64,000 nucleotides of DNA from Spodoptera frugiperda (lineage: Eukaryota > Arthropoda > Insecta > Lepidoptera > Noctuidae): the NCBI RefSeq assembly GCF_023101765.2, contig NC_064223.1, forward strand, positions 4,092,001-4,156,000. Direction: 5' to 3'. The translations under genes were made by a program, and so were the position numbers. Positions 59,636 to 64,000 of this stretch are shown piece after piece (position 1 is the stretch's first letter; each line of letters starts with the position of its first letter). The notes under the pieces were generated by a model. That model saw nothing but the letters and a program-made list of their open reading frames with translations. It searched no databases and was not told where the DNA came from.

Positions 59636-60671
59636 CTAATACAATACAGTCCAGCCAACCTGAAATTACCTTCAAAGCCTTATAATGAACGTGTATGCAT
59701 GCGATGTCCCTCACCCGCGCGAAGGGCTGTGCTTGGCCACTATTGACTAACAGTTTGACACCGAGCTATTCGATTAACCTAGCTTTGTCTTAGCCAGTCC
59801 ACCTATGAAGCTAATGAAATATGTATCGCTTTAGTCTAGCAATTAAGTCATTTCATTTCCAATGCCTTTATTATTTTTTCTGATTTGAACTTTCTATAGA
59901 TTTCTTCAATATGTGTGTTGATTTAAACTTGGTAATTTTTAGAGTTGCAAGCGTTCATAGGCCACGGTATCCATTTACCATGGGCAGAGTGCTTTATTGC
60001 CACCGTCGTGATATAAAAAAATATTATGTAATGTAAAAACAGAGTTCTAAAAACAGTAGCAATTTTATACCTGTTACTACATTGTACGTGTTCATTCTAC
60101 AGGTATATGAACAAAACGTCTAAAAAAGCTCTCCTTGATAATGTTCAATTGCCTGAAAAAAGTTTCCTGTAAAAATGATGAAAGGAAGAAAACACCGTCA
60201 CACCATGGTAGTTACCTAATTAGGTCACATCCCTTGACGGCTGAGTGAGCATTATATAAAAATAACCTTTTATTTTCGGTTCATTGTATACGTATTTTTG
60301 TATCGCCGTAAAAAGCATCTATTTTAAATGGCTAACACTAAAAAGTTAAGTAATCTAATTACTTGATAACTAAGCCTGCACTAAAATCCAGATATGGCAG
60401 TTTCTTGTCAATTTTGTAAATTTTACAAAATACATTATCTTGTTCCATGTAATAGACTAACGCATACATTAAGTTACAATGTACAAGACGTATTTATTTC
60501 AGTACACATTTTCCTGGTCTTTAAATTACCTTCCGATCAGTATAATAATTCTCAAGAGATGTCAAATAAACTTTTCCCCGAAATGACCCAAAAGCGAATG
60601 TTTACGCCTTGTTTACGGCACGATTACGTCCCCCATGTTATATCACTTATATAACTGTGAACGCATGGAGC

Positions 60672-60685
60672 GTTGTCATGGAAAC
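60672..60685 (+). promoter_or_regulatory. X-box (RFX-type) motif
   Basis: GTTGTCATGGAAAC fits the X-box pattern GTHNYYATRRNAAC at all 14 positions. X-boxes bind RFX factors and are typical of promoters of ciliary genes. About 90 bp further is GCCGCCATTGATTTTGG, which resembles other promoter motifs. I cannot identify a gene beginning here. Confidence 0.4.
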
Positions 60686-63600
60686 CATACAAATTCCCAG
60701 GTTGTCCTATGGCTAAGTAAGCCGGTAAGATGACCTCTCGAAATTTCGAAGGTCGTACAATTTACACGTGCCGCCATTGATTTTGGTAGATTTGTAGGAG
60801 TACAGTGTACACGGTTGGGTATGTGTGTGTAAGTGCAGCAGTGTGCTGTGGCAGTGACAGTGGTTCGGCCCCCTTTTGACCTATTTCCAAGTCCCTTGTA
60901 CCAGTGGGATGGTGACGCAAGCAGGCTCGCAACACTGCTGCTCCTAAAGCTGAGAACTTCGCTGGAGTTTGTTTATTTCATGGGATATTTTTTTTAATGT
61001 AGGATTTTAAAGCCATTGCAATAGTTACTCTACATATTTATACGTTTAACAATCACTATGTTTAAATTAGTTAGTTTTTCTAGAAGGTGCATTTGTGGAG
61101 ATTTAATTGGAAATAATATTAAAGTCTCGGTTGGGTATTCGAAATATTAATTGTGACTTTTTGTTGATTTAAACAGTTCTTCATTATTTTATCTGTCTTC
61201 TTAGGAAAAATTAAGGTAAAGTTATTAAATATTATTTAATACAGCCAAAAAGAAATTGTAAACGTATGAGATTCATAGTTTTTGTAGTGTACTAGCATGC
61301 GTCCGGCTCTTAGCTTCGCGGTGTCATCACTTGTTGGCGTGTTAGGATCCCATGGAAACAAAAGCCAATTGCATGTTTATAACATAAGTTTTATGTATAA
61401 AAATACCAAATTTCTACTTTCCAGGCTGGTCTAAGTTTGAATTATTTTTTCTGAGTTTTCATCAAGATATAAAATAAAGGCAGCAAACATTAATTACATG
61501 CCATGTATCAATTAAAAATAAATATTACAATAAAATAACCATAAACGTAAATAAACATAGCATTTACAAGTCGAGAGTATTTCTATAAATAGCTGCCCGA
61601 CGATAATAACGTAATTTAACTCAGAATCCTGTATAAACAAGAAGGGAGTGTTTGGAGGCTTTATATTGGGCTTCGTCTAGGGTGGCGAAGGCGGCGGCGC
61701 GTTGCCATGACGACGCTGCAGCCCGACGACGCACCGACCCAGTTCCGCCCGCCCAAATGTTAATGACCTCCAAAACCCAGGTCGAAGTTCACGCGTTACA
61801 CGGGTAAGGGATCTATCCAAGTACCCCATGGACGCTTTACGGGTCACACCATGTATTGATCGTCTGATTATAAGATTCAATCTAGGTTAGATACAATGTA
61901 TGTACGTTTCTTATGGAAATTCTTTAAATTATATTTTCGGCTCTCGGACGAAATTAAATGCATATTTTGTTTCATGTTTTGTCTTCACATTTGTTTATTG
62001 GACGAGCACGTCCATTTATTAGTTGTTGTCATTAATGATGGTTGCTGTTAAATAAAAATACGTTGAGGTTTATTGTTTAAATGTTGTTGACTTGCGGGGA
62101 GAAGATCGTTAGTATGTCTGCGTGTGTAAATAAACTGCCCTTTGTGAGTTTGTGTGTGGAGTGGACGTAGGTTGCCGCGAAGGCGCGACGCCTCTTGAAG
62201 CGAGTGAGTTCTTGGGTTACTTATTGTTACATCTTCAGGTCAGGTCGACAGCCTAGCGTGGGGCTAATAACCTGGACGGTGTAGTGGACAATTTTATTAT
62301 GTTTGTGTAAAGAAAATTATTCTGTTCTGATTATTTAATTCTATTCGTTGCTTTTTTAGCTTTTATATTTTGAATTATAGACGAAGTTCATATCTGAAGT
62401 AGACAATAAAATACCATACTATTAATGTTCAATAATATAGATATAATGGAAATAAATAAAACTTTTGATTACATGTCACTTTCAATAGATACATTCTATT
62501 ACCTACTACAATGTTATGAAAGGTATTCAACTAAAAGTGAATTTGATATAACGCCATATAAAATACATGAGCAAAGTAGCCATAAACTATCCAATATCCT
62601 TTACCATAAGACATCTAAATTAAAACTTAACACGTACAAAATACATGTGTCGCACACATGTTAGCGAATTCCTAGTTGAGTTGCTTAGGTATAGATGGAA
62701 CAGAAAGGAAATTGCAAATAATTTTAGCTCATTACAACGACTGCGCCTAGACTGGGGTGTGCTAGTGTGTGTGTGTACGTACACGCGATCTACGCAATTA
62801 CACGTAAAGAATAGTGACAACACACACAGAGGCGAGTGTAATCGAAGGACTACTCCGCGTCGCATGCATTTACAGCCAGCTAGGGTCGCTAGCGCATTTA
62901 CTATGCAGTTTCAAATTGTATTTGTATGGAAAATACATATTTTTGATAACTTTTTTTTTCATATCGTATCCAGATTCTATTAATTTATTTGTCGTTTAGT
63001 AATTACTAATATAATAATAATACTTTGAGACTTCAACCTGACTTAACAGTCACTCTTGCGACCACTTGACAAACGAAACACTTTGATATAAGCTGACAAT
63101 TTTTATGAATACCCGAAAGTAATCATGTATCGGAGTTAGATATGTAGATACAAGATGTGAAACTTAACCAAGAGCATTCATAAAAACTACTCAATATAAG
63201 TACGGTATTGTGTAAGTTCTTAAGTACAGTATTGTATATCCGTTGTCAACCCTGCGATGCGCTGCGCCGGAGTCGCACAGTCGTAACTCATACACGCACA
63301 TTACGCGGTACCCGCTAGTACTTCCATCTATTTCGTGATGCAATGCACTCTTGCGCACAGTTTTACGATGATCAACGTTATAAGTTTACTATTTATTAAG
63401 TTTAATCGATTTTAGCCTTAGTTATGCTACGTAATCGTACTAAACATATTCATGATGATGGGCTTTAGCATGCCATTCCATGAATTTATGACAAAATGTG
63501 TAACAAATTATCGTGTGGCCAATCCTTTAGTAACGGATTTCGGATTAAAATATTCATAATTTGTAGTAAAAATACCACTGGAGCTTTATTAATAACTTCA

Positions 63601-64000
63601 AAATAGGTGGGTTCAGCATTGAAAATATGAGCTCACAAGAGGGTCGTATTGTTTTATTCACGCACCCTTACATTGGTGCGGGTAAGTTAAAACACAAATT
63701 TTCTGTCCCATTGGTCCGCTAACACTTCAATACCGCAAGTGTTTGTGCGTTCTCTTTGGACGTCCGTCGTTGTCGGTAGGGTGCCTAATGGAACGTGCTC
63801 ACGTGCTCGTTTTAACGAACCGATAAATCTCAGTGCTTCGTTGTCGAGCAAGGTGCTTATATTCACTTTATAGCACACTGTAAAACTTGTTAGTTCACAT
63901 TAATCCTTTGACGGATGTAAAGATAGTACCTACACGTGCAACAATGGACGAAACCACTTCATATGAAATCAATACAAACAGACAAATACGATAATAGACC
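60686..64000. other. right end of window, no confirmed gene
   Basis: GC-richer patches at 60770-60980, 61675-61850 and 62090-62290 could include 5' UTR or a short exon of a further gene; for example ATCTTCAG at about 62235 looks like a splice acceptor. No protein family is recognisable. Open frames of 60-112 codons at 62425-62983 are AT-driven and unsupported. Confidence 0.4.
61701..61714 (+). promoter_or_regulatory. X-box-like motif
   Basis: GTTGCCATGACGAC fits GTHNYYATRRNAAC at 13 of 14 positions, inside a GC-rich patch (61675-61770). It lies 1.0 kb from a perfect X-box at 60672. Confidence 0.3.

Noticed and set aside
1..64000. CRISPR arrays, bacterial operons, rRNA genes
   Set aside because: None seen; the intron-containing genes show eukaryotic nuclear DNA.

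Overview
The window looks like nuclear DNA from a moth or butterfly (Lepidoptera). It is AT-rich, intron-rich and sparsely coding. It holds an R1-clade non-LTR retrotransposon, and its dispersed repeats end in tails I know as typical of lepidopteran genomes (the GTCAGTAAGAGT...TCATTGGATGATTTT tail and the CATCCCGATCCCTTCAGCCG tail). A noctuid-like moth is my best guess, but the family is not proven.

Layout. Positions 1-1130 hold the 5' end of the gene for translation initiation factor eIF3 subunit I, on the minus strand; the rest of that gene lies off the left edge. After an intergenic stretch with CTCF-like motifs and an old repeat comes the only complete gene: the nuclear receptor Hr4 (also GRF or NR6A), on the minus strand from about 28.9 kb down to 7162, with a possible long 3' UTR to about 2.58 kb. 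I could join eight coding exons (28255-28240, 19969-19865, 14842-13742, 13652-13438, 13357-12962, 11952-11760, 7723-7608, 7242-7162). All junctions are GT-AG and in frame, giving 740 codons plus a stop. Upstream of Hr4 are a SINE-like element (29992-30121) and a nearly full-length 6.2 kb R1-clade retrotransposon (32592-38799, minus strand) with a 34-nt A tail and a 14-bp target duplication, broken by at least three single-base frameshifts. From 38.8 kb to the right end I find no convincing protein-coding exon.

The non-coding upstream region is the most interesting part. Hr4 belongs to the ecdysone cascade, and the DNA 0.5-28 kb upstream carries one exact match (49284) and several 12/13 matches (28916, 39484, 52320, 55344, 56239) to the ecdysone receptor element RGKTCANTGAMCY. 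Between 51.9 and 56.3 kb there is a run of GC-rich islands in AT-rich DNA; four share a 19-nt core (GTSAASGAACGKCATTGAC), and two of those are alike over about 37 bp. I propose a distal ecdysone-responsive enhancer or alternative-promoter module for Hr4. This is inference from sequence alone. Two RFX/X-box-like sites at 60.7 and 61.7 kb may mark the start of a further gene.
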